Below, piece by piece: positions 63,259 to 64,000 of a DNA stretch of 64,000 bases (the stretch's first letter is position 1; each line of letters starts with the position of its first letter). Made by a program: the position numbers and the translations under genes. The notes below the pieces were generated by a model. That model was not told the DNA's origin and searched no databases. It saw only the letters and a list, made by a program, of their open reading frames with translations. The stretch comes from Amycolatopsis sp. FBCC-B4732 (GTDB lineage Bacteria; Actinomycetota; Actinomycetes; Mycobacteriales; Pseudonocardiaceae): positions 5,728,001 through 5,792,000 of the forward strand of contig NZ_CP095376.1 of the NCBI RefSeq assembly GCF_023008405.1, written 5' to 3'.

Positions 63259-64000
63259 CCGTTCACCAGCCCGAACCACTTCGCCGCCGTGTCCATGTCC
63301 TTGTCGCCGCGACCGGAGAGGTTCACCACGATCAGCCCGTCCGGCCCCAGCTCGCGGCCGAGCACCAGCGCGCCGGCCAGCGCGTGCGCCGACTCGATCG
63401 CCGGGATGATGCCCTCGGTGCGCGAGAGCAGCTTGAACGCGTCCATCGCCTCGGCGTCGGTGACCGGGCGGTACTCCGCGCGGCCGGTGTCCTTCAGCCA
63501 CGCGTGCTCCGGGCCGACGCCCGGGTAGTCCAGCCCGGCCGAGATCGAGTGCGACTCGACCGTCTGGCCGTCCTCGTCCTGCAGCAGGTACGTCATCGCG
63601 CCGTGCAGGTTGCCCGGAGTGCCCTTCGTGAGCGTCGCCCCGTGCCGGTTGCCCTCGATGCCCTCGCCGCCCGGCTCCAGGCCGACCAGCCGCACGGACG
63701 GGTCGTCGTAGAAGCCGGAGAAGATGCCGATCGCGTTCGACCCGCCGCCGACGCACGCCGCGACGACGTCGGGCAGGCGGCCGGCCTGCTCGAGGATCTG
63801 CTCGCGGGCCTCGGTGCCGATGACGTGGTGGAAGTTGCGCACCATCGTCGGGAACGGCGCCGGCCCGGCGGCCGTGCCGAACAGGTAGTGCGTGGTGTCG
63901 GCGTTGGTGACCCAGTCGCGCAGCGCCTCGTTGATCGCGTCCTTCAGCGTCCGCGAACCGGTCTTGACCGGGATCACCTCGGCGCCGAGCAGCCGCATGC
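63255..64000 (-). CDS. trpB: Tryptophan synthase beta subunit, 5' end outside window
   Basis: The 248 visible codons are the C-terminal two thirds of Trp[34 protein letters not shown] (PLP phosphate-binding), [14 protein letters not shown]. The frame is open to the window end. Condenses indole with serine. Confidence 0.97.
   Translation of the reverse strand, partial: MRLLGAEVIPVKTGSRTLKDAINEALRDWVTNADTTHYLFGTAAGPAPFPTMVRNFHHVIGTEAREQILEQAGRLPDVVAACVGGGSNAIGIFSGFYDDPSVRLVGLEPGGEGIEGNRHGATLTKGTPGNLHGAMTYLLQDEDGQTVESHSISAGLDYPGVGPEHAWLKDTGRAEYRPVTDAEAMDAFKLLSRTEGIIPAIESAHALAGALVLGRELGPDGLIVVNLSGRGDKDMDTAAKWFGLVNG

Overview
The window is very GC-rich actinobacterial chromosome. RecA, the WS/DGAT acyltransferase, the PASTA kinase beside an Rv2175c-like protein, F420-type and mycothiol-type enzymes, and many leaderless starts (a TANNNT hexamer 6-8 nt before ATG/GTG) fit Pseudonocardiaceae, most likely an Amycolatopsis. 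That assignment is inference from protein style; no rRNA, tRNA, CRISPR array, insertion sequence or phage gene was seen.

Layout. 1-5.4 kb: end of an MFS transporter, then recX, recA (LexA box upstream), a DUF3046 gene and a membrane-anchored Hsp70-like protein, all leftward. 5.6-14.5 kb: a rightward, translationally coupled run for four-carbon sugar-acid catabolism (DUF1537 kinase, PdxA2-like dehydrogenase, ACS-type MFS permease, DeoR regulator) leading into the giant helicase Lhr. 14.6-25.5 kb: peptide deformylase, ACT-GNAT protein, alpha/beta hydrolase, double VOC protein, maleylpyruvate-isomerase-fold protein, a repeat-rich SAV_6107-type HEPN protein with a LexA-like box, YbaK-like deacylase, GNAT, an EamA exporter behind a putative ribosome-controlled leader, a stand-alone HEPN gene that looks less GC-rich than its surroundings, and a DUF885 peptidase. 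25.5-32.2 kb: metF, an organomercurial-lyase-like protein, the carotenoid genes crtE-crtI-crtB, a frameshifted unknown gene and an F420-type oxidoreductase.

32.3-44.2 kb: a broken MmpS-like gene, a CGNR regulator/MFS divergent pair with touching promoters, the Rv2175c-like protein, a PASTA kinase coupled to an NfeD-like peptide and flotillin, a hypothetical protein, WS/DGAT, an XRE regulator facing a frameshifted SDR gene, and class II DAHP synthase. 44.3-54.3 kb: two secreted hydrolases, a gene remnant, gltD and gltB, and an SDR with a KstR-like operator. 54.3-64 kb: a repeat-filled intergenic region, lgt, then a FluG-like module (M20 amidohydrolase, amidohydrolase, APC permease, divergent glutamine-synthetase-like ligase), a Tat-exported PGRP amidase, a Uma2 protein, a MerR regulator, and trpA and trpB (cut by the window end).

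The most interesting non-gene signals are: a 13-codon leader with a Pro-Pro-Pro run and mutually exclusive RNA hairpins before the EamA gene; a LexA-type box next to an HEPN protein carrying an array of Q-x-x-L motifs; a 53-bp palindromic element found twice, 50 kb apart; and several reading frames broken by single-base shifts.
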